DNA of 5,117 nucleotides, from positions 1-5,117 of the forward strand of contig CAOXUF010000135.1 in assembly GCA_948560485.1 (NCBI GenBank), read 5' to 3'. The notes under the pieces are model-generated. The model saw only the letters and a program-made list of their open reading frames with translations. It was not told the origin of the DNA and ran no database searches. Below, in pieces: positions 1 through 5,117 of this stretch. The stretch comes from an uncultured Eubacterium sp. Lineage in GTDB: Bacteria > Bacillota_A > Clostridia > Lachnospirales > Lachnospiraceae. How positions within the stretch are numbered: position 1 is the stretch's first letter; each line of letters starts with the position of its first letter. The translations under genes and the position numbers were made by a program.

Positions 1-300
1 AAAAAGGGAGTAAATATTACAGTCATTGACATTTCTGAAATTTCGGTCATTGCAGATTATTTTATTATTGCCGGCGGAAATAATGAAAATCAGGTAAAAG
101 CGCTGGCAGATAGTGTAGAAGAAGAGTTATATAAGGCAGAAACTGTTCCAAAACATATTGAGGGATATGATAACGCTAACTGGATACTGATGGATTTTGG
201 TGATATTATCGTTCATGTCTTTAATGAAGATGATAGATTGTTTTATGATTTGGAAAGAATCTGGCGGGATGGAAAACAGGTAAATATTAACGAATTGTAG
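1..300 (+). CDS. rsfS: Ribosomal silencing factor RsfS (Iojap family), 3' part
   Basis: RsfS binds ribosomal protein L14 (uL14) on the large subunit and blocks joining with the small subunit, lowering translation when nutrients are short; it acts in the cytoplasm. Frame 1 is open from the first base and encodes 99 residues before TAG at 298-300. The family pattern is clear: a VIDIS segment followed by ADYFIIAGG (residues 19-27), then a helix with NQVKALAD (31-38), an HIEGYDNANWILMDFGDIIVHVF stretch (from about 52 to 74, including the family's W-I-x-x-D-F/L-G-D-x-I-V-H-V core), and a C-terminal YDLERIW segment. Full-length members run to about 115 residues, so roughly 15-20 N-terminal residues lie upstream of the window. 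In Firmicutes this gene usually follows nadD and yqeK, which cannot be checked here. The next gene starts 9 bases after the stop, implying cotranscription. The family assignment is secure. Confidence 0.95.
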   Translation, partial: KKGVNITVIDISEISVIADYFIIAGGNNENQVKALADSVEEELYKAETVPKHIEGYDNANWILMDFGDIIVHVFNEDDRLFYDLERIWRDGKQVNINEL

Positions 301-306
301 GAGAAG
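299..306 (+). promoter_or_regulatory. Ribosome binding site of the GH13 gene overlapping the rsfS stop codon
   Basis: AGGAGAAG starts on the last two bases of the rsfS TAG stop. The AGGAG core (299-303) lies 6 bases before the ATG at 310. This fixes the start of the downstream gene. Because the site is only cleared when ribosomes finish rsfS, translational coupling between the two genes is plausible (inference). Confidence 0.85.
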
Positions 307-309
307 AAT

Positions 310-1620
310 ATGTGGGCATATGAAAGTGTTTTTTATCAAATATATCCTTTAGGTTTTTGTGGTGCACCTTTTGAAAATGACGGAGTATTACAAAACAGAA
401 TACAAAAGATTCATGACTGGATTCCCCATATGAAAAAGGTGGGAGCAGATGCAGTTTATTTTTCACCGTTGTTTGAATCTGATACTCATGGGTACAACAC
501 CCGGGATTATAAGAAATTAGATGTCAGATTAGGGGAAAATAAGGATTTTAAAGTACTTTGTGAGGATTTGCATGATAATAATATAAAAGTGGTATTAGAC
601 GGCGTTTTTAATCATGCGGGGCGTGGGTTTGGACCATTTGTGGATGTGTGCAGAAACAGAGAAAATTCAAAATATTTAAACTGGTTTCATATTGATTTAA
701 ATGGAAATTCCAATTACAATGACGGACTATGGTATGAAGGCTGGGAAGGAAACTATGATTTAGTGAAATTGAATCTTCAAAATAATGAGGTTGTAGAGTA
801 TTTATTGGATGCAGTGACATTCTGGATACAGGAGTTTGATATTGATGGTATCCGGCTCGATGTAGCATATTGTCTGGATTTTGAGTTTTTAAAGAGACTG
901 AGAAGACATGTGGATTCTATAAAGAAGGATTTCTTTTTGGTTGGAGAAATGCTGCATGGAGATTACAATCAGCGTATGAACGACGAAATGCTTAACTCTG
1001 CAACAAATTATGAGTGTTACAAAGGTCTTCACTCCAGTTTTAACAGTATGAATATGTTTGAGATCAATCATTCACTTCTTCGTCAGTTCGGACCGGAGCA
1101 GTGGACACTGTATCGTGGAAAACATTTATTGAATTTTGTGGATAACCATGATGTGACCAGAGTCGCAAGTATTTTATCGAATGAAAGGCATTTACCGTTA
1201 ATTTATGCTTTAATGTTTGGAATGCCTGGAATACCATGTGTTTACTATGGTAGTGAGTGGGGCGCAAAAGCTGATAAAAGTCAGGGAGATCCGGCACTCA
1301 GACCTTGTTTTGATGCACCGGAGTATAATGAGTTGACAGAATTTATTTCAAAACTGGCAGAGGCAAAAAAATCAAGCAGGGAACTCAATTATGGAGATTT
1401 TACATCTGTAGTTCTTACAAATAAGCAGTGCATCTTCAAAAGAACCGTAGATGGTGAATGTGTCTATGTTTGTATCAATGCAGATGAACAGCATTACAAA
1501 GCATATTTTGAATTAAATAATATTCAGGTTACAGATTTAATAACCGGTGATATAATGAATATTGACGATGGGTTTGATATGCCGCCATATAGTGCATACT
1601 GGCTCAAAATTAATCAATAG
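310..1620 (+). CDS. GH13 alpha-amylase-family glycoside hydrolase, cytoplasmic
   Basis: This 436-residue enzyme should act on alpha-1,4 (possibly alpha-1,6) glucosidic bonds of maltodextrins or related alpha-glucans by the retaining GH13 mechanism. The conserved regions are in order: region I DGVFNH (97-102); region II GIRLDVA (180-186), with R182 and predicted nucleophile D184; region III VGEMLHG, with predicted acid/base E213; region IV FVDNHD (276-281), with transition-state stabiliser D281. The catalytic set is therefore complete. The chain begins directly at the first barrel strand (YESVFYQIYPLGF, 4-16), with no signal peptide and no N-terminal CBM34-like domain. A short beta domain follows from about residue 365. 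The DPALRPCF stretch (327-334) resembles the neopullulanase/cyclomaltodextrinase side of GH13, but at 436 residues it is much shorter than those enzymes. I do not assign a subfamily or exact substrate. It lies between rsfS and a metallochaperone gene, 9 and 23 bases away. Confidence 0.92.
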   Translation: MWAYESVFYQIYPLGFCGAPFENDGVLQNRIQKIHDWIPHMKKVGADAVYFSPLFESDTHGYNTRDYKKLDVRLGENKDFKVLCEDLHDNNIKVVLDGVFNHAGRGFGPFVDVCRNRENSKYLNWFHIDLNGNSNYNDGLWYEGWEGNYDLVKLNLQNNEVVEYLLDAVTFWIQEFDIDGIRLDVAYCLDFEFLKRLRRHVDSIKKDFFLVGEMLHGDYNQRMNDEMLNSATNYECYKGLHSSFNSMNMFEINHSLLRQFGPEQWTLYRGKHLLNFVDNHDVTRVASILSNERHLPLIYALMFGMPGIPCVYYGSEWGAKADKSQGDPALRPCFDAPEYNELTEFISKLAEAKKSSRELNYGDFTSVVLTNKQCIFKRTVDGECVYVCINADEQHYKAYFELNNIQVTDLITGDIMNIDDGFDMPPYSAYWLKINQ

Positions 1621-1627
1621 ACAGCAG

Positions 1628-1635
1628 AAAGGAAG
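1628..1635 (+). promoter_or_regulatory. Ribosome binding site of the CobW-family gene
   Basis: AAAGGAAG lies in the 23-base gap between the amylase stop and the ATG at 1644. Its AGGA core (1630-1633) is 10 bases from the ATG, a slightly long but usable spacing. The gap holds no hairpin and no promoter, which supports one transcript across both genes. I see no Zur-box-like palindrome in the gap. Confidence 0.7.
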
Positions 1636-1643
1636 TAGATAGA

Positions 1644-2936
1644 ATGGAAAACAAATTAGTTCCTGTAACGTTACTTACAGGTTATTTAGGTGCAGGAAAA
1701 ACGACATTATTAAATCAGGTACTTACAAATCAGAAAGGATATAAGGTCGCTGTAATTGTAAATGATATCGGAGAAGTAAATATTGATGCTTCACTGATTG
1801 CAAAAGGTGGACAGGTTACACAGAAGGATGAAAATCTTGTACCATTACAGAATGGCTGTATCTGTTGTACTTTAAAAGTCGATTTGATTAACCAGATTAT
1901 TGACTTAATTAAGACAGGAAGATTTGATTATATTTTAATTGAGGCAAGTGGTATTTGTGAACCGATTCCAATTGCTCAGTCCATTACAATGTTAGATGGT
2001 TCTTATGATAAGCGTGCAAAGATTGCCAGACTTGATAATATTGTTTCTGTTGTTGATGTTGCCAGAATGGCAGATGAATTTGGATGTGGCGAAAACCTTG
2101 TAAAAGAAGACATTGATGAAGAAGATATTGAGAATTTATTAATCCAGCAGATTGAATTCTGTAATACAATTATTTTAAATAAGGTGGATACTGTTTCGAA
2201 AGAGCAGCTTGAAAAAGTGAAAGCAATTATCAGGACACTTCAGCCAAAGGCAGTGATGTTTGAAACAAACTACGGTCAGATAGACGTAGATGAGATTTTA
2301 AATACAAACAGATTTGATTTTGAAGAATCGAGTATGTCTGCCGGTTGGATTCAGGAATTAGAGGCATTTGATGCAGAAGAAGAGCATGATGAAGAACACG
2401 CACATCATCATGATGAACATGAGGAACATCATCATGGTGAGAATCATGAACATTGTCACGGGGAACATCACCATGACGAATGCCATGATCATCATCACGA
2501 AAAAGAGCATGATCATCATCATGGACATCACCATCATCACCACCATCATCATGGAGAAGGTGAAGTGGAAGAGTATGGTATTGGTTCTTTTGTATATTAC
2601 AGAAGAAAACCTTTTGCAAAAGAAAAGTTTGAAGACTGGTTAGATGAAATGCCAAAGACAATTATCAGAAGTAAAGGTATTATCTGGGCTGCTGAAAATA
2701 ATAATGATGCATATATGTTTGAGCAGGCAGGAAGGCAGATAAATATTGCAAATGCAGGACAGTGGGTAGCGACAGCTCCGAGAAAGGTTCGTGCTAAGAT
2801 GATGAAAGAGGATCCTACACTTGTTGCAGATTGGGATGAGGAAGTGGGAGACAGAATGATAAAGGTAGTATTTATCGGTCATGATATGGACAAAGAAGCG
2901 ATTATTAAGTCTTTAGATGAATGTCTGGCATATTAG
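1644..2936 (+). CDS. CobW/COG0523-family GTPase metallochaperone with His-rich insert
   Basis: The protein has 430 residues and belongs to the G3E GTPases that use GTP hydrolysis to deliver a metal, usually zinc (YeiR, YjiA, ZagA/YciC, ZNG1) or cobalt (CobW), to client proteins in the cytoplasm. Motifs in order: Walker A GYLGAGKT (13-20); the family's metal site GCICC with C72, C74 and C75; a Walker B-like strand ending ILIEASG (97-103); base-recognition motif NKVD (179-182); then a His-rich acidic stretch (248-303); and a CobW C-terminal domain from about 312 (SFVYYRRKPF) to 427, including the VVFIGHDMD segment. The His stretch separates the GTPase and C-terminal domains, the usual place for such inserts. 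No cobalamin gene is nearby, so a zinc role is more likely than CobW proper (inference); nickel cannot be excluded. It ends its transcription unit, with a hairpin terminator starting about 30 bases after the stop. Confidence 0.93.
   Translation: MENKLVPVTLLTGYLGAGKTTLLNQVLTNQKGYKVAVIVNDIGEVNIDASLIAKGGQVTQKDENLVPLQNGCICCTLKVDLINQIIDLIKTGRFDYILIEASGICEPIPIAQSITMLDGSYDKRAKIARLDNIVSVVDVARMADEFGCGENLVKEDIDEEDIENLLIQQIEFCNTIILNKVDTVSKEQLEKVKAIIRTLQPKAVMFETNYGQIDVDEILNTNRFDFEESSMSAGWIQELEAFDAEEEHDEEHAHHHDEHEEHHHGENHEHCHGEHHHDECHDHHHEKEHDHHHGHHHHHHHHHGEGEVEEYGIGSFVYYRRKPFAKEKFEDWLDEMPKTIIRSKGIIWAAENNNDAYMFEQAGRQINIANAGQWVATAPRKVRAKMMKEDPTLVADWDEEVGDRMIKVVFIGHDMDKEAIIKSLDECLAY
2385..2552 (+). repeat. 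Low-complexity CAT/CAC tract encoding the His-rich metal-binding stretch
   Basis: This 168-base segment encodes residues 248-303 of the CobW-family protein. It contains 32 His, 2 Cys (C271, C280) and otherwise mostly Asp, Glu and Gly. It ends in nine consecutive His codons (2526-2552) mixing CAT and CAC. The composition suits binding of several Zn or Ni ions as a store or sensor. The near-triplet repetition makes the tract prone to length change between strains. The frame is kept through it into a proper C-terminal domain, so it is a real coding part and not a frameshift. Confidence 0.9.
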
Positions 2937-2966
2937 ATATTATTGACATATATTTTATTCAATTAT

Positions 2967-3016
2967 AAGAAGACATTGTGTATGTAATTTTTGTTACAAA
3001 TGCAATGTTTTCTTTT
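2967..3016 (+). terminator. Intrinsic terminator after the CobW-family gene
   Basis: The arms 2967-2987 and 2994-3014 pair over 21 positions with a single mismatch (A2982/A2999) and three G-U pairs, around a 6-base loop (2988-2993). The core arms are ACATTG and CAATGT. The 3' arm merges into a T-rich tail (3008-3016, continuing as TTTT after one A). The hairpin starts about 30 bases after the stop codon at 2936. The A-rich 5' flank of the stem becomes T-rich on the other strand, so it may also work in reverse, but no convergent gene is seen. Confidence 0.85.
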
Positions 3017-3033
3017 ATTTTAATCAAATTGTA

Positions 3034-3062
3034 TTGTTTTTATAAACAGCGATACCTATTAT
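3034..3062 (+). promoter_or_regulatory. Candidate vegetative promoter for the secreted metallopeptidase gene
   Basis: A TTGTTT -35-like box (3034-3039, first three consensus bases only) is followed after 17 bases by TATTAT (3057-3062), 5 of 6 matches to the -10 consensus. It lies just after the terminator, where a promoter is expected. In such AT-rich DNA chance matches are common. A weaker alternative is TTGATA (3128-3133) with CATAAG (3150-3155) at 16-base spacing. Confidence 0.35.
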
Positions 3063-3067
3063 AAAAA
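3037..3067. repeat. 9-base inverted repeat overlapping the candidate promoter
   Basis: TTTTTATAA (3037-3045) and its exact reverse complement TTATAAAAA (3059-3067) are separated by 13 bases. The arms span the candidate -35 and -10 boxes, so it could be an operator. Both arms are pure A/T, so chance is a serious alternative. Confidence 0.4.
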
Positions 3068-3077
3068 TATCTACTTG

Positions 3078-3142
3078 TCAACAAGATGTGATATTGATAA
3101 AAAGTATAGTATCAACAAGATGAGATATTGATAAAAAAGTAT
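3078..3142 (+). repeat. Two ~30-base near-identical direct repeats, 34-base period
   Basis: Unit 1 is 3078-3107 and unit 2 is 3112-3142. Both start TCAACAAGATG and end in GTAT. They differ by one substitution (T3089 versus A3123) and one extra A in unit 2. Each carries TTGATA (3094-3099 and 3128-3133). A TATCAA copy in opposite orientation lies at 3110-3115, so TTGATA/TATCAA half-sites alternate. Unit 1 also forms CTTGT-CA-ACAAG (3074-3085), a short palindrome absent from unit 2. The pair lies between the candidate promoter and the start of the secreted protein gene. Confidence 0.9.
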
Positions 3143-3182
3143 GAAACCACATAAGTATTTCTGAAAAAGAAAGCATGTAAAG

Positions 3183-3190
3183 AAAAGGAG
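3183..3190 (+). promoter_or_regulatory. Ribosome binding site of the secreted metallopeptidase gene
   Basis: AAAAGGAG, with core AGGAG at 3186-3190, lies 6 bases before the ATG at 3197. This strong site, followed at once by a signal peptide, fixes the start. Confidence 0.9.
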
Positions 3191-3208
3191 ACATTGATGA
3201 AAAAGTAT
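3188..3208 (+). repeat. Third copy of the leader repeat core, covering the start codon
   Basis: This 21-base stretch matches 3122-3142 of repeat unit 2 at 19 of 21 positions without gaps, 66 bases downstream (about twice the 34-base period). The two differences are C3192 versus T3126 and G3199 versus A3133. G3199 is the G of the ATG start codon, so the upstream copies carry ATA in its place. The copy spans the end of the Shine-Dalgarno site and the first four codons. Confidence 0.75.
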
Positions 3209-5117
3209 TTGAAAAACAAAGTAACTAGAAAACTATTATCATTTATTATTGTGTTATCTATGTTAATGCAGAGTGACATTTTAGTACAGAATACATCAGC
3301 TGCTGTTTCTAGAACAGGAAATCAAACAATGGTTGATGCAGACTATAATCCGAGAAGCATTGACTGGTCGGCAATTAATTATCTTACAGGAACAGCAGAA
3401 AAACAATACAAGGCGGTTGTTGCAAGCGGCACCGTACAGGAAATTGTTAATGTACAAAAACCAGGATGGGCTACAGAAGAAGGAATTTATATTTCATTTA
3501 ATAATGTAGATTTTGGTGAGATGACAGTAAATGGCAAAGCGTTATCAAAAACTATTGAAGGTGCCGGCATTTTACTTCATCTTTCAAATTTTAAAGATAT
3601 GTATAGTACAATTGTTATAAATAACAAGGATGGATCACAAAAAGCTGTAATATACGTATATAATTCAAAAGGAAACAATAATACTGAAACACCTATTGAG
3701 ACAACAAAAATTCCGGAAACCACAACGGTTCCAGAGACAACAACTATTCCGGAAACAACGACAAAAGGAGAAATAACAACATCTCATCCAATAAAAAATC
3801 CGGGTGTACAGTTTGAAGAACCGGATTCAGATGTTGCTGAAAATGTATCGTTGAACAAATATATTTTAGAAATAGATAAAGATTTTTCTTCTACGGAAGG
3901 TAATAAAAACAATAATGAAGGTATTGAAAAGTTATTTGATAATAATATCAATACAAAGTTTTTTACAAATGACGCTCCGGTTATCTCCATTGCATGGAAA
4001 ATGAAGCGTGCTACAATACTTAAAACATATACATTAGTAACTGCAAATGATGCTGCCGCATACTCTCATAGAAATCCACATAAGTGGAAATTGTATGGTT
4101 CTGTAAACGGTACTGATTGGAGTCAGTTAGATAGTGTAGAAAATGGTGGTATTGGACATGAAAATTTAAAGGCTTATACATATGAGACAGATGTAAAAAA
4201 GGCATGCCAGTTCTATATGTTGAAGATTGAAGATAGTGGTGATGACGGAAAACTTTATTATGGTTCTCAGTTGGCAGAAATGTATTTAAATGGTGATGTT
4301 GTTCGGCTTTCAACAGATATTGGCGTAGACCTTCAAAAGCATGTTAAAGGAATTAATACGAATGCGACAACGGTAAAAGGTTTTAATGATAGAGAAGGAG
4401 TTGAAAATTTATTTGATGGAGATATTTCAACCAAATTATTTACAACAACAGGTACACCATGTTCAATCGCATGGACAATGAAGAAAAAAACATCATTATA
4501 TAGTTATACATTGAAAACAGCAAATGATAATCAGCAGTATTCAAACCGTACAATCAAATCATGGGTACTATATGGCTCTAATGATGGAAATAATTGGGAA
4601 GCAATAGATACTGTAACTGAAAGTGGAATGGCTGATATTAATTATGCTGATTATACTTATATTGTTGATAAAGTTGGAGCATATACTCAATTTAAACTGA
4701 CAGTAACAGAAGGATATGGAAATTCTTTTCAGCTATCTGAAATCGGCTTAAAAGGATGTGCATGTTTATTAGAAAATGAATTTGATGCAATTTTTATTGG
4801 TGATTGGGATAAAGTAACAGCACCGAATTATAAAAAGAACTTAAAAGAATTATTCTATGAGGTTTATCCACGTCAATATACAAGATGGGGAACAGGTTCT
4901 GAACCAAAGAGAATGTACATTACAGCAGATAAGGATTATGATGGAGTAGCATATACACTTGGAAATTCAATTGTTATTTCTGTAGATTGGATGAATAGTA
5001 ATCCGGTTGGCATTGGATATTTTTCACACGAACTTACACACGCAGTACAGCAATATGGAAATGTATCTTCCTCAGGACCGGCATGGTGGGTTGAAAACAT
5101 GGCTAACTATGGTGGAT
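3197..5117 (+). CDS. Secreted BSP-type zinc metallopeptidase with tandem F5/8-type C domains, 5' part
   Basis: The frame is open from ATG 3197 to the window end: 640 codons, no stop. Residues 1-36 look like a signal peptide: basic KKYLKNKVTRK, hydrophobic LLSFIIVLSMLM, likely cleavage after SAA. Residues about 48-158 form an unassigned, probably beta-rich domain. Residues 163-197 are a Thr/Pro linker with three PETT units. Two F5/8-type C (discoidin-like) domains follow, about 214-366 and 370-521. From about 528 the sequence fits the basic secretory protein (BSP, PF04450) peptidase family: a YDGVAYTLGNSIVIS segment (581-595), then HELTH (611-615) with predicted zinc ligands H611 and H615 and catalytic E612, then AWWVENMANY (629-638), where E633 lies in the family's E-G-x-A-D position. 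The protein probably cleaves peptides outside the cell while the discoidin domains bind glycan. The C-terminus, including any anchor, is outside the window. Family calls are by eye; the substrate is unknown. Confidence 0.87.
   Translation, partial: MKKYLKNKVTRKLLSFIIVLSMLMQSDILVQNTSAAVSRTGNQTMVDADYNPRSIDWSAINYLTGTAEKQYKAVVASGTVQEIVNVQKPGWATEEGIYISFNNVDFGEMTVNGKALSKTIEGAGILLHLSNFKDMYSTIVINNKDGSQKAVIYVYNSKGNNNTETPIETTKIPETTTVPETTTIPETTTKGEITTSHPIKNPGVQFEEPDSDVAENVSLNKYILEIDKDFSSTEGNKNNNEGIEKLFDNNINTKFFTNDAPVISIAWKMKRATILKTYTLVTANDAAAYSHRNPHKWKLYGSVNGTDWSQLDSVENGGIGHENLKAYTYETDVKKACQFYMLKIEDSGDDGKLYYGSQLAEMYLNGDVVRLSTDIGVDLQKHVKGINTNATTVKGFNDREGVENLFDGDISTKLFTTTGTPCSIAWTMKKKTSLYSYTLKTANDNQQYSNRTIKSWVLYGSNDGNNWEAIDTVTESGMADINYADYTYIVDKVGAYTQFKLTVTEGYGNSFQLSEIGLKGCACLLENEFDAIFIGDWDKVTAPNYKKNLKELFYEVYPRQYTRWGTGSEPKRMYITADKDYDGVAYTLGNSIVISVDWMNSNPVGIGYFSHELTHAVQQYGNVSSSGPAWWVENMANYGG
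3710..3763 (+). repeat. Three 18-base repeats encoding a Pro/Glu/Thr linker
   Basis: Residues 172-189 are three six-residue units of the form (I/V)PETTT, with synonymous variation (CCG/CCA, GAA/GAG, ACA/ACC/ACG/ACT). This is a typical flexible, possibly glycosylated linker between the N-terminal domain and the discoidin-like domains of a secreted Firmicute protein. The synonymous differences suggest the array is not freshly duplicated. Confidence 0.85.
3836..4759 (+). repeat. Tandem pair of F5/8-type C (discoidin-like) domains
   Basis: The segment encodes residues about 214-521 of the secreted protein. The two domains align without gaps at an offset of 159 residues across their cores: GIEKLFD (242-248) with GVENLFD (401-407), and residues 264-314 with 423-473. 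The second pair shares 27 of 51 residues by my count, including SIAW, TAND and LYGS plus conserved W and D. This points to internal duplication. Such domains usually bind carbohydrate or other surface ligands; which residues bind cannot be told here. Confidence 0.8.

Larger units (their letters stand above)
3017..3196 (+). other. AT-rich leader region upstream of the secreted metallopeptidase gene
   Basis: No open reading frame of note and no RNA gene is recognisable here. The region carries a candidate promoter (3034-3062), a 9-base inverted repeat (3037-3067), two long direct repeats (3078-3142) and the ribosome binding site of the next gene. If the candidate promoter is right, the transcript has a 5' untranslated leader of about 130 bases that includes the repeats. 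No known riboswitch fold was recognised by eye. Confidence 0.6.

Noticed and set aside
2230..2661. Open frames on the reverse strand and in a second forward frame across the His-rich region
   Set aside because: They encode low-complexity Met/Ile- or Asp/His-rich peptides produced by reading the CAT/CAC tract out of frame. They lack domains, and the + strand CobW frame explains the whole region.
1644..2936. Naming the GTPase cobW (cobalamin synthesis)
   Set aside because: The family is shared by zinc, cobalt and nickel chaperones. No cobalamin gene is present, so only the family name is given.
3105..3110. TATAGT as a -10 box for the secreted protein gene
   Set aside because: It matches the consensus at 5 of 6 positions, but nothing like a -35 box lies 16-18 bases upstream; TTGTCA at 3075-3080 is 24 bases away.
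3078..3142. Possible CRISPR array or riboswitch
   Set aside because: There are only two full repeat units, separated by 4 bases, with no spacers and no cas genes, so it is not CRISPR. No conserved riboswitch core was recognised in the leader.
4020..4313. Reverse-strand open frame of about 97 codons inside the secreted protein gene
   Set aside because: It lies opposite a clear discoidin-like domain, has an odd composition, and no recognisable motif or ribosome binding site was noted for it.
3197..5117. Transfer of the BSP gene from a plant
   Set aside because: The family is also widespread in bacteria. Codon use, signal peptide, Thr linker and ribosome binding site look native, so nothing supports recent transfer from a eukaryote.

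Overview
The window is AT-rich, with strong AGGAG-type ribosome binding sites, short intergenic gaps and A/T-ending codons. All genes lie on the + strand. Gene content (rsfS, an intracellular GH13 enzyme, a CobW-type metallochaperone and a Thr-rich secreted multidomain protein) suggests a low-GC Firmicute, most likely a Clostridia/Lachnospiraceae-type gut or rumen commensal. The taxonomic placement is inference from style and gene families, not from a marker gene.

Layout: (1) 1-300 is the 3' end of rsfS, the ribosomal silencing factor, whose start lies before the window. (2) 310-1620 is a compact GH13 alpha-amylase-family enzyme without signal peptide; its ribosome binding site overlaps the rsfS stop codon. 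(3) 1644-2936 is a CobW/COG0523 GTPase with a 56-residue His-rich metal-binding insert. These three genes are tightly spaced and probably cotranscribed. (4) A long hairpin with a T-rich tail (2967-3016) ends that unit. (5) 3017-3196 is an AT-rich leader with a possible promoter, a 9-bp inverted repeat and two ~30-bp direct repeats. A third copy of the repeat core covers the ribosome-binding/start region of the next gene. (6) 3197 to the window end is the 5' part (640 codons) of a secreted protein: signal peptide, unassigned N-terminal domain, Pro/Thr linker, two tandem F5/8-type C (discoidin-like) domains, and a BSP-type zinc metallopeptidase domain with an HELTH motif. It is cut off by the window edge.

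Functionally, the first unit combines translation silencing under starvation, cytoplasmic alpha-glucan breakdown and metal delivery. The second unit is an extracellular, probably glycan-targeted protease. I see no CRISPR array, insertion sequence, phage gene, tRNA or rRNA. The least explained features are the leader repeats that resemble the downstream start region and the domain architecture of the secreted metallopeptidase.
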